Positions 17,143-26,847 of a stretch of 64,000 bases of DNA are shown piece after piece. The notes beneath the pieces are model-generated. The model saw only the letters and a program-made list of their open reading frames with translations. It made no database searches and was not told the DNA's origin. The stretch spans positions 119,033-183,032 of the forward strand of contig NZ_BGOW01000017.1 in assembly GCF_003851125.1 (NCBI RefSeq). Reading direction: 5' to 3'. Numbering within the stretch: the first letter of the stretch is position 1; the number at the start of each line of letters is the position of its first letter. Position numbers and translations under genes: made by a program. Source of the DNA: Sulfuriferula multivorans. Lineage in GTDB: Bacteria > Pseudomonadota > Gammaproteobacteria > Burkholderiales > Sulfuriferulaceae.

Positions 17143-17832
17143 TCAAGCCTTGTGCGCCTGGCGTTGCAGGATGTTGGAAAACTCTTCCATGAAACTCTCG
17201 AAGCGGTTGGCCAGGCGGTCAATATCATGGGTGTAACGGTTGTATGCGACCACCGCCGGTATCGCGGCGAACAGGCCCATGGCCGTGGCTATCAGCGCCT
17301 CGGCAATTCCCGGCGCCACATTTGCCAGCGTGGCCTGTACCACATTGGACAAACCGCGGAACGCATTCATGATGCCCCATACGGTGCCAAACAATCCGAC
17401 GTAGGGGCTCACCGACCCAACTGTAGCGAGGAACGCCAGATTCGATTCCAGCCTGTCCATTTCGCGCTGGTAGGTGGCACGCATGGCGCGTCTGGCACCC
17501 CCCATCACTGCACTCATATCCATGCCGGGCTGTCCCTTGAGCTTGCCGAACTCGCGGAATCCCGCCTCAAAAATGCGCTCCAGTTCGCCTGCCTGCTTCC
17601 AGTCCTGGGTGGCACGCTTAAATAGTGTTTGCAGGTCGGTCCCGCTCCAGAACTCTTTCTCGAACGCTTCAGCCATACGGGTGGCACGCCGGATAGCGAA
17701 CATTTTGATAAAAATGTACCACCATGACATGAACGACGCGACCAGCAACAGCCCCATCACGAATTGCACTGCCAGACTGGCGTTGCCGACCAGCGCCAGC
17801 ATGGAAAGATCCTGGCTTAACCCGATATTCAC
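17143..17832 (-). CDS. tolQ: Tol-Pal motor protein TolQ (ExbB family)
   Basis: 229-aa inner-membrane protein with three membrane helices. The last two are in the conserved ATVGSVSPYVGLFGTVWGIMNAFRG and IAEALIATAMGLFAAIPAVVAYN blocks characteristic of TolQ/ExbB. It starts with GTG that overlaps the ybgC stop (GTGA), so translation is coupled. It pentamerises around TolR. Gene order ybgC-tolQ-tolR-tolA-tolB-pal-ybgF is conserved, apart from the tolB-pal spacer. Confidence 0.97.
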   Translation of the reverse strand: MNIGLSQDLSMLALVGNASLAVQFVMGLLLVASFMSWWYIFIKMFAIRRATRMAEAFEKEFWSGTDLQTLFKRATQDWKQAGELERIFEAGFREFGKLKGQPGMDMSAVMGGARRAMRATYQREMDRLESNLAFLATVGSVSPYVGLFGTVWGIMNAFRGLSNVVQATLANVAPGIAEALIATAMGLFAAIPAVVAYNRYTHDIDRLANRFESFMEEFSNILQRQAHKA

Positions 17833-18230
17833 GCTATTATTTCCAATGCCTGTAAAAGAGTGTCCGGTATTTTAACCGGTTTGAATGACAGCGAGCTGAC
17901 GCACGCCACCTCGGTTTCACCACCGACGAGTAAATTGTCGCGCACAATATTCTGGGCAAAAACAATACGGCACTGACCAAAGCGCTTGACCGTGCTGACT
18001 ACGCGGAGTTCATCATTAAAACGTGCTGGTTGCAGATATTCCACGGCGACGCGCCGCACCACAAACATAATTTCATGTACGGCTATCAGTTCAGTCTGTT
18101 CAAAACCCAGCGCGCGCAGCCACTCGGTACGGGCGCGCTCCATGAATTTGAGGTAATTGGCGTAATACACCACACCGCCGAAATCGGTATCTTCGTAATA
18201 AACTCGCACCGGCCACACGAATTCAGACAT
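17829..18230 (-). CDS. ybgC: tol-pal-associated acyl-CoA thioesterase
   Basis: 133-aa hotdog-fold thioesterase of the 4-hydroxybenzoyl-CoA/YbgC family. The active-site motif is [28 protein letters not shown] near the N-terminus, with the catalytic Asp in DTDFGG. It probably hydrolyses acyl-CoA or acyl-ACP in phospholipid metabolism. I chose the ATG at 18230 because GGGATGG lies just before it; an ATG two codons earlier is possible. The start lies within 8 nt of the ruvB stop. It is the usual first gene of the tol operon. Confidence 0.93.
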   Translation of the reverse strand: MSEFVWPVRVYYEDTDFGGVVYYANYLKFMERARTEWLRALGFEQTELIAVHEIMFVVRRVAVEYLQPARFNDELRVVSTVKRFGQCRIVFAQNIVRDNLLVGGETEVACVSSLSFKPVKIPDTLLQALEIIA

Positions 18231-19266
18231 CGCCATCCCACAATTCCGCTGCCGCAGTCTTGCCTGGGGCGGCCAGACCAAAGTGACGGTAGGCCATGGC
18301 GGTGGCCATTCTTCCGCGCGGCGTGCGCTGCAAATAGCCCTGCTGGATAAGAAAGGGTTCGAGCACATCCTCGATGGTATCGCGTTCTTCGCCGATGGCA
18401 GCCGCAAGGTTATCCAGCCCGACCGGGCCGCCGTCGAACTTTTCCAGCACTGCGGCGAGCAGCTTGCGGTCCATTACGTCCAGCCCGGCGCTATCCACGT
18501 CGAGCATCACCAGCGCGGCGTCGGCCACAATGCGGCTGACGATGCCGTCGGCGCGCACTTCGGCATAATCGCGCACCCGGCGCAGCAAGCGGTTGGCGAT
18601 ACGCGGCGTGCCGCGCGAACGGCGCGCGATTTCAAATGCGCCGTCATCCACGATGCTCATTTCCAGCAAATGCGCAGAGCGGGCAACGATGCGGGCGAGC
18701 TCTTCCGGCGTGTAGAACTCCAGCCGGGCGACAATGCCAAAGCGGTCGCGTAGCGGATTGGTGAGCATGCCGGCGCGGGTAGTGGCGCCAACCAGGGTGA
18801 ACGGCGGCAGATCAAGCTTGACCGAGCGTGCGGCCGGACCTTCGCCGATCATGATGTCGAGCTGAAAATCTTCCAGCGCCGGATAGAGTATTTCCTCCAC
18901 CACCGGACTCAGGCGGTGGATTTCGTCGATGAACAGGACGTCGTTGGGCTCGAGATTGGTGAGCAAGGCGGCCAGGTCGCCGGCGCGTTCCAGCACCGGT
19001 CCGGAGGTCTGGCGCATGTTCACGCCCATCTCGCGCGCGATGATGTGTGCCAGCGTAGTCTTGCCCAGTCCGGGCGGGCCAAACAGCAGCACGTGATCGA
19101 GTGATTCACGACGCTTGCGCGCCGCCTCGATGAATATGCTGAGCTGTCCGCGCGCTTTTTCCTGCCCGACATATTCGGACAAATGCTTGGGGCGCAGCGC
19201 GCGTTCGATTTGCTCTTCGGCGACGCTTTGCGCGGCAGGCGCGATGAGACGGTCGGTTTCGATCAT
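18223..19266 (-). CDS. ruvB: Holliday junction branch-migration ATPase RuvB
   Basis: 347-aa AAA+ motor of the RuvAB branch-migration complex. It has Walker [13 protein letters not shown] (near residues 63-74), Walker [12 protein letters not shown], sensor motif [18 protein letters not shown], and a C-terminal winged helix with [12 protein letters not shown] that contacts DNA. The length is normal. It lies 10 nt downstream of ruvA, and its 3' end overlaps the ybgC start region. Confidence 0.98.
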   Translation of the reverse strand: MIETDRLIAPAAQSVAEEQIERALRPKHLSEYVGQEKARGQLSIFIEAARKRRESLDHVLLFGPPGLGKTTLAHIIAREMGVNMRQTSGPVLERAGDLAALLTNLEPNDVLFIDEIHRLSPVVEEILYPALEDFQLDIMIGEGPAARSVKLDLPPFTLVGATTRAGMLTNPLRDRFGIVARLEFYTPEELARIVARSAHLLEMSIVDDGAFEIARRSRGTPRIANRLLRRVRDYAEVRADGIVSRIVADAALVMLDVDSAGLDVMDRKLLAAVLEKFDGGPVGLDNLAAAIGEERDTIEDVLEPFLIQQGYLQRTPRGRMATAMAYRHFGLAAPGKTAAAELWDGDV

Positions 19267-19276
19267 GCGGATTTAA

Positions 19277-19855
19277 TCATGTCCTGGAGAGCAATTTAAG
19301 TGCCTGGCGGATGCCGTCTTCCACGCCGGCACCGGCTGCCAACTGACGCACGGCATGGGTTGCTTCGCGTTCATTGTAACCCAGCGCCAGCAGCGCGTTC
19401 AGCACGTCGCCTCCGGCAGCTGCTACACCGCTCTGCCCCGCCCCCGGCAAGGCGTCGGCAAGCTTGCCCTTGAGTTCCAGCAGCAGGCGCTCCGCGGTTT
19501 TCTTGCCGATGCCGGGGATTTTGGTGAGGCGCCCGGTATCCTGCATCGCCACGGCTTGCGCCAGCTCGTTCGCATTCATGCCGGATAGCACCGCCAGCGC
19601 CATTTTCGCACCGACGCCGGTGATCTTGATGAGCTGCCGGAAGGTCGCACGTTCTGCCTCGCTGCCAAAACCATACAGCAACTGCGCGTCCTCGCGCACT
19701 ACCAGATGCGTATGCAGTGCCACCCGCTCACCGATGGCTGGCAGATTGTAGAAAGTGCTCATGGGCACATCGATTTCGTAGCCGACTCCGTGCGCATCCA
19801 CAACAATCTGCGGCGGGTGTTTTTCGATGAGCGTACCGGTAATTCTGCCGATCAT
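19277..19855 (-). CDS. ruvA: Holliday junction-binding protein RuvA
   Basis: 192 aa. The N-terminal OB fold ([20 protein letters not shown]) is followed by helix-hairpin-helix motifs ([21 protein letters not shown] and [20 protein letters not shown]). The C-terminal domain III ([18 protein letters not shown]) regulates RuvB. It forms the tetramer that holds the junction square-planar. It sits between ruvC and ruvB, 16 and 10 nt from each. Confidence 0.98.
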   Translation of the reverse strand: MIGRITGTLIEKHPPQIVVDAHGVGYEIDVPMSTFYNLPAIGERVALHTHLVVREDAQLLYGFGSEAERATFRQLIKITGVGAKMALAVLSGMNANELAQAVAMQDTGRLTKIPGIGKKTAERLLLELKGKLADALPGAGQSGVAAAGGDVLNALLALGYNEREATHAVRQLAAGAGVEDGIRQALKLLSRT

Positions 19856-19871
19856 TTGCGATCCTTTTCAT

Positions 19872-20399
19872 TCACACCAGGCGCCCGTTTTTAACCCGAT
19901 ACCCCGCCGTGGCAAAACCACCCAGTCCTTGCCCGCCGTGCGCATGGCAGATGGCGCAGGCCAGCGCATCGGCAGCGTCCGGGCTTGGCACCCCAGGCAG
20001 ATTCAGCAGGCGTTTGACCATTTCCTGCACCTGCTCCTTGGCAGCGTGGCCGTTGCCCACCACCGCCTGTTTCACTTGCAGCGCGGTATATTCGGCCACC
20101 GGCAACGCCTCCAGCACTGCCGCGCAAATCGCCGCACCGCGCGCCTGGCCGAGCAACAGGGTGGACTGCGGATTGACGTTGACGAACACCTTTTCCACCG
20201 CCACCTGCTGCGGCTGATTGTTCTGGATCACCTCGCGCAGGCTCAGCAGGATGACTTTCAGCCGTTCCGGCAATTCTCCCTCCCCGCTCTTGATGCAGCC
20301 GCTGGTAAGGTATTGAATACGATTGCCGGTTTTTTCTATGACCCCGAAACCCGTAATGCGCAGGCCGGGGTCGATGCCGAGGATGCGGATACTATTCAC
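19872..20399 (-). CDS. ruvC: Holliday junction resolvase RuvC
   Basis: 175-aa endonuclease that cuts Holliday junctions symmetrically. The acidic catalytic residues are in [14 protein letters not shown] (Asp near residue 9), [14 protein letters not shown] (Glu) and [16 protein letters not shown] (two Asp). It starts with GTG at 20399; the I-x-ILGIDPG motif sits right behind it, so no other start fits. It is 30 nt after yebC and leads ruvCAB. Confidence 0.97.
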   Translation of the reverse strand: MNSIRILGIDPGLRITGFGVIEKTGNRIQYLTSGCIKSGEGELPERLKVILLSLREVIQNNQPQQVAVEKVFVNVNPQSTLLLGQARGAAICAAVLEALPVAEYTALQVKQAVVGNGHAAKEQVQEMVKRLLNLPGVPSPDAADALACAICHAHGGQGLGGFATAGYRVKNGRLV

Positions 20400-20429
20400 C
20401 TTGGCGCGTTCAAGTCGGGCTGCGTGCAG

Positions 20430-21155
20430 TTACTCATTGATCACTGCGGAGGTAAATACCTCCTGCACGTCGTCCAGCGATTCCAGTGCATCCAGCAGCT
20501 TCTGCATTTTCTCCGCATCGTCGCCGGTGAGTTCGGTTTCATTCAGCGCCTTCATGCTCACTTCAGCGAATTCCGGCTTGAATCCGGCCGCTTCCAGCGC
20601 CTGTTTGATGGTACGCAACTCGTACGGCGGCGTAATGACTTCGATACTGCCATCTTCGTGGCTGACAATGTCATCCGCACCCGCTTCCAGTGCGGCTTCC
20701 ATCAGCTTGTCTTCGTCGGTTCCGGGAGCAAACAAGAGCTGTCCGCAATGCTTGAACTGGAACGCCACGCAGCCGTCGGTACCCATGTTGCCACCGTATT
20801 TGCTGAACGCGTGACGCACATCGGCAACGGTGCGCACCTTGTTGTCGGTGAGGCAATCCACCATCACTGCCGCGCCGTTGATGCCGTAACCCTCATAGCG
20901 TATTTCCTCATAATTCACGCCTTCCAGCTCACCGCAACCGCGCTTGATGGCGCGTTCGGTGGTGTCTTTCGGCATGTTGGCGTCGAAGGCCTTGTCCATC
21001 GCCAGACGCAAACGCGGGTTGCAACTTACATCGCCTCCACCCAGTTTGGCGGCAACGGTGATCTCCTTGATCAGGCGCGTAAAAATCTTGCCACGCTTGG
21101 CGTCAGTCGCGGCTTTCTTGTGTTTGATGTTCGCCCATTTGCTGTGGCCGGCCAT
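20430..21155 (-). CDS. yebC: YebC/PmpR-family protein
   Basis: 241-aa YebC/PmpR/TACO1-family protein with the invariant N-terminus [22 protein letters not shown]. It also has the FTRLIKEI and [17 protein letters not shown] blocks and acidic C-terminal region. Members have been described as transcription regulators and, more recently, as factors that help ribosomes through difficult (for example proline-rich) stretches. I chose the ATG at 21155, which has AGAGGT just upstream; the seven residues before it do not fit the family. It is the usual neighbour of ruvC. Confidence 0.96.
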   Translation of the reverse strand: MAGHSKWANIKHKKAATDAKRGKIFTRLIKEITVAAKLGGGDVSCNPRLRLAMDKAFDANMPKDTTERAIKRGCGELEGVNYEEIRYEGYGINGAAVMVDCLTDNKVRTVADVRHAFSKYGGNMGTDGCVAFQFKHCGQLLFAPGTDEDKLMEAALEAGADDIVSHEDGSIEVITPPYELRTIKQALEAAGFKPEFAEVSMKALNETELTGDDAEKMQKLLDALESLDDVQEVFTSAVINE

Positions 21156-21226
21156 AACTACCTCTGGTATTCTCAAAAATACCCTAATCTTACCATTGCG
21201 ACCCCCTAACCGATAAGGCCAGAACC

Positions 21227-22726
21227 ATGACCGAGCCGCTGCACATCGCCCAAGCCACCCAACCGCTCTACCTGCTGCCGCAAATGGCCAACCGCCACGG
21301 CCTCATCACCGGCGCCACCGGCACCGGCAAGACCGTCACCCTGCAGGTCATGGCCGAGCATTTTTCCGCCATCGGCGTGCCGGTGTTCATGTCCGATGTG
21401 AAAGGCGATTTGTCCGGCGTCTCGCAGGCCGGCGGCGGCAACGCCAAGGTTGAAGCCCGCGTGACGCAACTCGCGCTAACCGATTTTGCTTATCAGGCTT
21501 ACCCGGTCACCTTCTGGGATCCATTCGGCGCAATGGGCCACCCGGTGCGCGCCACCATCTCCGACATGGGACCGCTGCTGCTGGGACGCATGCTCAACCT
21601 CAACGACACGCAGGCGGGTGTGCTCAACCTGGTCTTCAAAATTGCGGATGACAATGGCCTGTTGCTCCTCGATCTCAAGGATCTGCGCGCCATGCTGCAA
21701 TACGTGGGCGACAACGCCAAGGACTTCACCACCGAATTCGGCAACGTCTCCGCTGCCAGTATCGGCGCCATCCAGCGCGGCTTGCTGGAGCTGGATAGCC
21801 AGGGCGGCGAGAAGATTTTCGGCGAACCGATGTTGAACATCGCGGACCTGATTCAGACCGACTCGGCAGGGCGCGGCATGGTCAATATCCTGTGCGCCGA
21901 CCAGTTGATGCAATCGCCCAAAACCTACGCCACGCTGTTGCTGTGGCTGCTGGCAGAGCTATTCGAGAATCTGCCCGAGGCAGGCGACCTGGACAAACCC
22001 AAGCTGGTGTTTTTCTTTGATGAAGCCCACCTGTTGTTCAACGACGCGCCGCAAGCCCTGGTGGATAAAATCGAACAGGTGGTACGGCTCATCCGTTCCA
22101 AGGGCGTGGGGGTGTACTTCGTCACCCAGAACCCGGCGGACGTGCCCGATAAAGTGCTGTCCCAACTCGGCAACCGCGTCCAGCACGCCCTGCGCGCCTT
22201 CAGTCCGCGCGACCAGAAAGCCGTCAAGGCCGCTGCCGAAACCATGCGCGACAACCCCAGTCTCGACGAGGAAACCATCATCACCGAACTGGGGGTAGGC
22301 GAAGCGCTGGTGTCCTTCCTCGACGAAAAAGGCCGCCCCGGCATGGTCGAGCGCGCCTTCATCCTGCCGCCGCAAGGCCAGATCGGCCCTATTACTCCGA
22401 CGCAACGTCAGGCCGTTATCTCCGGTTCTCTGGTCGCCGGGCATTACGAAAAAGAAGTGGATCGGGAATCCGCCTACGAAAAACTCAAACTCCGCACCGA
22501 ACAGGCAGCTGTCGCAACCACGCAACAAACCGAGGCCAAACAAGCCGAGACCCAAGCGGACAATGGCGGCCTGCTGGGCACCATCTTCGGCGGAGGTAAC
22601 GGAAGCCGTGGCCGCCAGGGCGCGATGGAGGCCATGGCCAAAAGCGCCGCCCGAGCCATCGGCTCGGAAATGGGCCGACGCATCATACGCGGGGTGCTGG
22701 GGTCGTTGCTGGGGGGGAAGCGCTAG
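21227..22726 (+). CDS. yjgR: HerA-like ATPase, YjgR/DUF853 family
   Basis: 499-aa FtsK/HerA-superfamily ATPase of the DUF853 (YjgR) type. It has Walker [12 protein letters not shown] (residues 29-39), DVKGDLSG shortly after, Walker [14 protein letters not shown] (near residue 257), and [29 protein letters not shown] with the arginine-finger region. The C-terminus is Gly/Arg-rich ([11 protein letters not shown]), then a hydrophobic tail. No NurA nuclease gene is adjacent, so it is not a HerA-NurA pair. The cellular role is unknown. Confidence 0.88.
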   Translation: MTEPLHIAQATQPLYLLPQMANRHGLITGATGTGKTVTLQVMAEHFSAIGVPVFMSDVKGDLSGVSQAGGGNAKVEARVTQLALTDFAYQAYPVTFWDPFGAMGHPVRATISDMGPLLLGRMLNLNDTQAGVLNLVFKIADDNGLLLLDLKDLRAMLQYVGDNAKDFTTEFGNVSAASIGAIQRGLLELDSQGGEKIFGEPMLNIADLIQTDSAGRGMVNILCADQLMQSPKTYATLLLWLLAELFENLPEAGDLDKPKLVFFFDEAHLLFNDAPQALVDKIEQVVRLIRSKGVGVYFVTQNPADVPDKVLSQLGNRVQHALRAFSPRDQKAVKAAAETMRDNPSLDEETIITELGVGEALVSFLDEKGRPGMVERAFILPPQGQIGPITPTQRQAVISGSLVAGHYEKEVDRESAYEKLKLRTEQAAVATTQQTEAKQAETQADNGGLLGTIFGGGNGSRGRQGAMEAMAKSAARAIGSEMGRRIIRGVLGSLLGGKR

Positions 22727-22728
22727 GA

Positions 22729-22911
22729 TCAGGTGCCCCGTGATTGAACAACAGGCATAACCTGAAAATCACATCGGCAGAAAACCTGTAAAAGTCGTTC
22801 ACCCTCTTTTGCGAGCACTGAAGCAGGAGCCTTGTTTGTCAGGCATATTTGCCGACCGTTATCAGGGAAATACGTTGCAATGCAAACTGCATCGTCATTT
22901 TCTTCTCCCAA
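22729..22911 (-). CDS. 60-codon open frame directly after the stop of the secreted protein gene
   Basis: The frame continues immediately past the TAA (22912-22914) of the upstream gene, in the same reading frame: TTG, then GEENDDAVCIATYFPDNG and on to VMPVVQSRGT. It could be an old C-terminal extension cut off by a nonsense mutation, a separate gene starting at TTG, or chance. GGGAGAAG lies at its start and not ahead of it, so independent translation is doubtful. Confidence 0.2.
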   Translation of the reverse strand: MGEENDDAVCIATYFPDNGRQICLTNKAPASVLAKEGERLLQVFCRCDFQVMPVVQSRGT

Positions 22912-23769
22912 TTATTTGGCAACTGTCATACGAAACCGGCAAACCGTTTTCGCTTTGAGTAGTGTTCTACCGTCAGGAAAAGGCAGTTTTTCTACCCCCT
23001 GATACTTCAATACCTCCGTATACTCTCGATCCGGCGTGCTGCGATTAATGTCTGGTCCGTTTTTTCCCCAATTTTGAGAATAACAACTCAGGTAGGTCAC
23101 CCCGTCATAGATAAACGGGCGTATAACCCTACAATCGTAGTCCTCCAACATAACAGCTAGCGGGCGATGACCATTTTGTCCCTGAATGGGCATATCCCAA
23201 TTGATGGGTCCATTCAGCAAATCAATATCGCCTTTGTGAAAAACGGACCAGCTATCCGTAGGACGGCAACCACCGGAATAAAAGTTATAGCAAGTCATAA
23301 ATCCAAATTTAATGAAGGTCTCGATTTGCCCATCATTGTTGAGGCCCATATCGGCTGCGATAAATGGAGTATTCTGGGTATCTAACTCTCCAGCAGTACG
23401 AGTTATCAGTTTTCCCACCTTCCATTTGATGGCATCGAATTCGGGGCTGGTCGGTTGGAAGGAATGCAACATAGTGACAAAGCTATGCAAATCATCCTTG
23501 GCGCCGGGAAGCAAAGGCGGCAGAACGCCTCCGTCTTTTACATACACGTCTTCGTCGCTTATCGTGCTAAATGGTTTCTTGAAATATTTGCTGAACACAT
23601 CTTCCATGTGTGTACAAACCTTATCGTTATTATTTTCTTCAAGCTTGTAGCGGTAGGTATCAAACTCTCCTGCCATTCCCAGTGCTGGATAAGTCAAACA
23701 GAAAAGCAAAAGTCCCAGCATGCAAAGCCCACAGTGGGGATCAGGGATCGATCTCAATTTATTATTCAT
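22912..23769 (-). CDS. secreted protein of unknown function
   Basis: 285-aa protein with a signal peptide (CMLGLLLFCLTYPALGMAG). I chose the ATG at 23769 because the signal-like hydrophobic stretch follows it; in-frame ATGs lie 5 and 22 codons upstream. The mature part has several Cys (FMTCYNFYSGGC, DYDCRVIRP, LSCYSQNWG). One motif, AADMGLNNDGQIETFIKFG near residue 153, resembles the D-x-N-x-DG-x-x-E loops of calcium-binding propeller proteins. I recognise no family. It lies 190 bp downstream of the DsrE-like gene and could be part of the same cluster. Confidence 0.65.
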   Translation of the reverse strand: MNNKLRSIPDPHCGLCMLGLLLFCLTYPALGMAGEFDTYRYKLEENNNDKVCTHMEDVFSKYFKKPFSTISDEDVYVKDGGVLPPLLPGAKDDLHSFVTMLHSFQPTSPEFDAIKWKVGKLITRTAGELDTQNTPFIAADMGLNNDGQIETFIKFGFMTCYNFYSGGCRPTDSWSVFHKGDIDLLNGPINWDMPIQGQNGHRPLAVMLEDYDCRVIRPFIYDGVTYLSCYSQNWGKNGPDINRSTPDREYTEVLKYQGVEKLPFPDGRTLLKAKTVCRFRMTVAK

Positions 23770-23957
23770 GCCGCCACCAACCATTTCGCATCGTCCGCCA
23801 TGCGCCTGCGCAAACTCAGGATTTTCATTTTGCATTTCCCCATCCCTTCTTCGGTTTGATGAGGTGGCCCATCGCAATACCGCAGCTTCCACCTTTTAAT
23901 CCCAGCCAATATAGCCATCTCGACCCACGCGCCAGTATTGGCGCGACATGGATCAGG

Positions 23958-24461
23958 CTACCTAAGCTGGCGTATATCCCTGGTTGATAGCGGCGTCGGA
24001 TTGATGTACTGGTAACCCCTGTATTCAAGATAGGCGATTTCCGCAAAACCGGATGGCACCACGGTAATGAAACCAACCATATCCTCGGGCTTATAACCGG
24101 CCATTTTCATGGCATTGCTGCACATGTAAAACGCCACGCCCTCTTTTGACAGAGCGGCCATTTTGTCAACAATGGCCTGGTATTTTGTATAGTTTTCCTT
24201 GGCGAAAGCCCTGAGTTCCGGACCGTGAGTAACGATCGCAACTTTTCCGCGCGTAACCTGGCGGGTATTCCGCACAAAATCATAGAGGAGATCGAGTTTT
24301 TGCGGGTCGTCATAGCTTACGTCGAACACGGTATTGAGAACGGGAGTCGGGCGCGTTGTAACCGTCGCGGTTCCATAGGGGACAGCAATGTCCTTCGCAG
24401 TCGCGGTACCCAGGAATGTCAGCATACTTAAAACAACCATGAAGGACTGTTTCCATCTCAC
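23958..24461 (-). CDS. periplasmic DsrE-family protein (copy 1)
   Basis: 167 aa with a signal peptide (FMVVLSMLTFLGTATA). The DsrE/DsrF-like fold is shown by VFDVSYDDPQKLDLLYDFVRN, KVAIVTHGPELRAF, and GVAFYMCSNAMKMAG with the single Cys114, then VPSGFAEIAYLEYRGYQYINP. DsrE-like proteins handle sulfane sulfur or act in sulfur relay, usually in the cytoplasm; this subgroup is exported. It starts with GTG, with AGGAG 7 nt upstream. It lies 57 bp downstream of the response regulator gene, so it probably belongs to the same transcription unit. Confidence 0.85.
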   Translation of the reverse strand: MRWKQSFMVVLSMLTFLGTATAKDIAVPYGTATVTTRPTPVLNTVFDVSYDDPQKLDLLYDFVRNTRQVTRGKVAIVTHGPELRAFAKENYTKYQAIVDKMAALSKEGVAFYMCSNAMKMAGYKPEDMVGFITVVPSGFAEIAYLEYRGYQYINPTPLSTRDIRQLR

Positions 24462-24518
24462 GGTGCATCTCCTATGGATTCAATTGGCGGCATAGCACAA
24501 ACAGCCCAGCCACTGTCT

Positions 24519-25250
24519 TCATGCATGGCTGTTTTGAAACTTGATCCAGGCGGCCAATTTTTCTTCCTCTTTCTGGAGTTCAAATTGATTGATTAATCCA
24601 CGCTGCAAGGCAAGCGCCACTGCGCGCATACGCACATTGATCAGTTCGCTGTCGCACAAAGTATAAGCTTCGGCATTGGCGCCAAGTTTCATATAAAGCG
24701 ACTGGAGTCGATTCTGGACTCCACGCCGGGACAGATAGTGCCGCTCCGCGATGGCGTTATCTGTCAGTCCCAGCGCGAGGTCTATCAAAACTTCAAATTC
24801 GATGTCGGAGATCGACGTGGCGTGTTTGTGCGCTCTGGCCTGCACCGGGCGCACGTGTGGATCAATCCAGCATTGGCATTCCTCGAAAACCGCGTTTACC
24901 GCTTTTTCAAGAAGCTCCAGCGAATTATTTTTCAGGATATAGCCGTAAACGGTTTCCGCCGGAACTATTTTTGCGAGTGCGCGTACGTACATTTCGTCGT
25001 CATACTGCGACCAGAACAGAAAACGCGCGCCCGGTTTGGTTTCCCATACCCTGCGAGCCAGTTCAATGCCGTTTATTTTGGGCATCTGGATATCCGTAAT
25101 GACCCAGGGCTCATCTAACTCAGTACACAGGGACAATGCTTCCATGCCATTCTCTGCCGGTATCACCCGACATGGCGCAAGCAACTCAATGAGGAAACCA
25201 CGATCTCGGTGATTATCGTCGGCTACGATCAGGGAGTGGCTGGCATTCAT
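24519..25250 (-). CDS. NarL/UhpA-type response regulator
   Basis: 243 aa. The receiver domain (residues 5-125) has acidic pair Asp11/Asp12, phosphoacceptor Asp53 in WVITDIQMPKINGIELA, and Lys107 in GYILKNN. A LuxR-type helix-turn-helix follows (about residues 145-205: SDIEFEVLIDLALGLTDNAIAERHYLSRRGVQNRLQSLYMKLG). The C-terminus carries an extra 30-residue charged helix not usual in NarL. Its ATG overlaps the kinase stop as ATGA, so kinase and regulator are coupled. Likely targets are the flanking DsrE-like genes and the palindrome at 26687 (inference). Confidence 0.9.
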   Translation of the reverse strand: MNASHSLIVADDNHRDRGFLIELLAPCRVIPAENGMEALSLCTELDEPWVITDIQMPKINGIELARRVWETKPGARFLFWSQYDDEMYVRALAKIVPAETVYGYILKNNSLELLEKAVNAVFEECQCWIDPHVRPVQARAHKHATSISDIEFEVLIDLALGLTDNAIAERHYLSRRGVQNRLQSLYMKLGANAEAYTLCDSELINVRMRAVALALQRGLINQFELQKEEEKLAAWIKFQNSHA

Positions 25251-26635
25251 GGATTGGGGTTCACTTCACGCTGAGAGGTAAACAACCAGCGAAAATCCAG
25301 CCGGGTACCTGTATTGAAGCGGGAATGCTCATGTTTGAATGTGGCACCCATTGCACGAGCACGCTGACGCAGATTGGAGAGCCCGTGACCCTCTGTACCA
25401 AATGCCGCAATCCCTACGCCGTCATCATCGATCGTTAATACAATATGATCGTCCACTGCGCGCAAGGCAATCTCGCCCATCGAGGCATGCGCATGGCGTA
25501 GGACATTGGTGGCAGACTCACTGATGATGCGAAATAAATTAACGCGCTGAAACTCTGTCAGGGCTTGTTCGGCAGCGTGTTCAAAGTGGAGCGTCCAGGT
25601 CGGCGATCCTGCTGCGTTACGCTCAAGGAAAGAACGGGTTGCGGCTTCCAGGCCGAGGATATCCAGCGTTTGTGGATGAAGGTCGTCGATAATGCGCCGT
25701 ATGTCGGTGGAAATGTTGACGACATCCTTTCTAAGCGACGCCAATTGACCCGCTTGTTCGACACCTCTGTCCGGTAGTTTTTCAACGGTTTCCAGGATAC
25801 GTGCCACCGATGTTAAATCGGCAAGTGCCTGGTCATGAAGATCCATGGCGATGCGCTTGCGTTCATTTTCAGCACCCTGCAGGACTTTTTCCACGGCAAC
25901 AACATTGAGCAGACGCTGGGTCATATCGGCAACACAACCAGCCAGTTCGTCAAGCTCATCGCGGATGGTTGATGGCGCATCCACAGGCACCAGATTTCCA
26001 CTGCATAGGGATCGTGCTTGCCTGGCAAGTGCTCCAATCCGCGAGCGAACCGACCGTACGGTAATCGCCGATAGAAGCACGGCAAGAAACAGGCATGCAA
26101 GCAGCATGTACAACGAGGTCTCTGCCAAATCGGCGATAGCGCTGTTGAGCCTGGTGTAGTAATTTGCATAGGCCTCGCGTTTTCTATCCCATAAAGCACT
26201 GTTGAATGCTTCAAGTTTTGGCATCACTTGCGCCAACGCCAAATTGACGCGTGCCGGATCGTATCCGGCTGGATTATTTATGATTGCCTGCTCCTTCTCT
26301 ACAAACGCACGCAGATCGGAAGGCATCTTATAGAGCACCTCGGGATATAACAGATTCTCGGAAAAAATAGCCGATTGTTCGAGATGTTCCGGCGTTGCTG
26401 AGGGCAGATCCGCTGGATTACTGCGCAACGGGAGCGCAATGATTTTCTGAAGCCGGTACCCTGCACCCATTGCCAGGTGCAGGTGATCAGTAATACGAAC
26501 CCACTGCCGCACGATCTCATTTTCATGACGAATCTGAGCCAGACCAAGCAATGAATATCCTATCAGCCCGGTGAGCAATGCAATGATTACTGCCGGGGCA
26601 AGTGTGAGCTGATAGACAAATGGCAATCTCGGCAT
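25247..26635 (-). CDS. NarX/UhpB-type sensor histidine kinase
   Basis: 462 aa counted from the ATG at 26635. One membrane helix lies near residues 8-32 (LTLAPAVIIALLTGLIGYSLLGL) and another near 174-194, enclosing a helical periplasmic sensor domain of about 140 residues. A HAMP segment follows, then HisKA_3 with NERKRIAMDLHDQALADL (His267), and HATPase with NVLRHAHAS, DDDGVGI and GHGLSNLRQRA. An alternative ATG at 26689 adds 18 residues, but it sits inside the 34-nt palindrome. The signal is unknown. The sulfur-related neighbours suggest a sulfur or redox input (inference). Confidence 0.9.
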   Translation of the reverse strand: MPRLPFVYQLTLAPAVIIALLTGLIGYSLLGLAQIRHENEIVRQWVRITDHLHLAMGAGYRLQKIIALPLRSNPADLPSATPEHLEQSAIFSENLLYPEVLYKMPSDLRAFVEKEQAIINNPAGYDPARVNLALAQVMPKLEAFNSALWDRKREAYANYYTRLNSAIADLAETSLYMLLACLFLAVLLSAITVRSVRSRIGALARQARSLCSGNLVPVDAPSTIRDELDELAGCVADMTQRLLNVVAVEKVLQGAENERKRIAMDLHDQALADLTSVARILETVEKLPDRGVEQAGQLASLRKDVVNISTDIRRIIDDLHPQTLDILGLEAATRSFLERNAAGSPTWTLHFEHAAEQALTEFQRVNLFRIISESATNVLRHAHASMGEIALRAVDDHIVLTIDDDGVGIAAFGTEGHGLSNLRQRARAMGATFKHEHSRFNTGTRLDFRWLFTSQREVNPNP

Positions 26636-26686
26636 GGCCTGGCCTTGCGCTATTAAGTATCGTTTTGATTTTATACTTGATATGTA

Positions 26687-26720
26687 CATTCATGACTGTG
26701 CAAATGCACAGTCATGAATG
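26687..26720. promoter_or_regulatory. 34-nt perfect inverted repeat between kinase and DsrE-like gene
   Basis: Arms of 16 bp (CATTCATGACTGTGCA and its complement) flank a 2-nt AA centre. No T-run follows on either strand, so it is not an intrinsic terminator. It lies in the divergent intergenic region, 51 bp before the kinase ATG and 128 bp before the DsrE-like ATG, where an operator for both genes would be expected. Confidence 0.6.
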
Positions 26721-26847
26721 ACCAGTCGATACTGATTATTTGCGTTTCGAACGCTTTCCTTAAATCCGATATATCGCAATAGTGGGCCTGGCAGGTTTGT
26801 TCCTGCAAGGAAGAATACCGACTCACTACCTATCGGAAGGAGATAAC

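Noticed and set aside
21227..22726. HerA-like ATPase as a phage-defence gene
   Set aside because: It is the YjgR/DUF853 housekeeping type, with no nuclease or SIR2 partner beside it.
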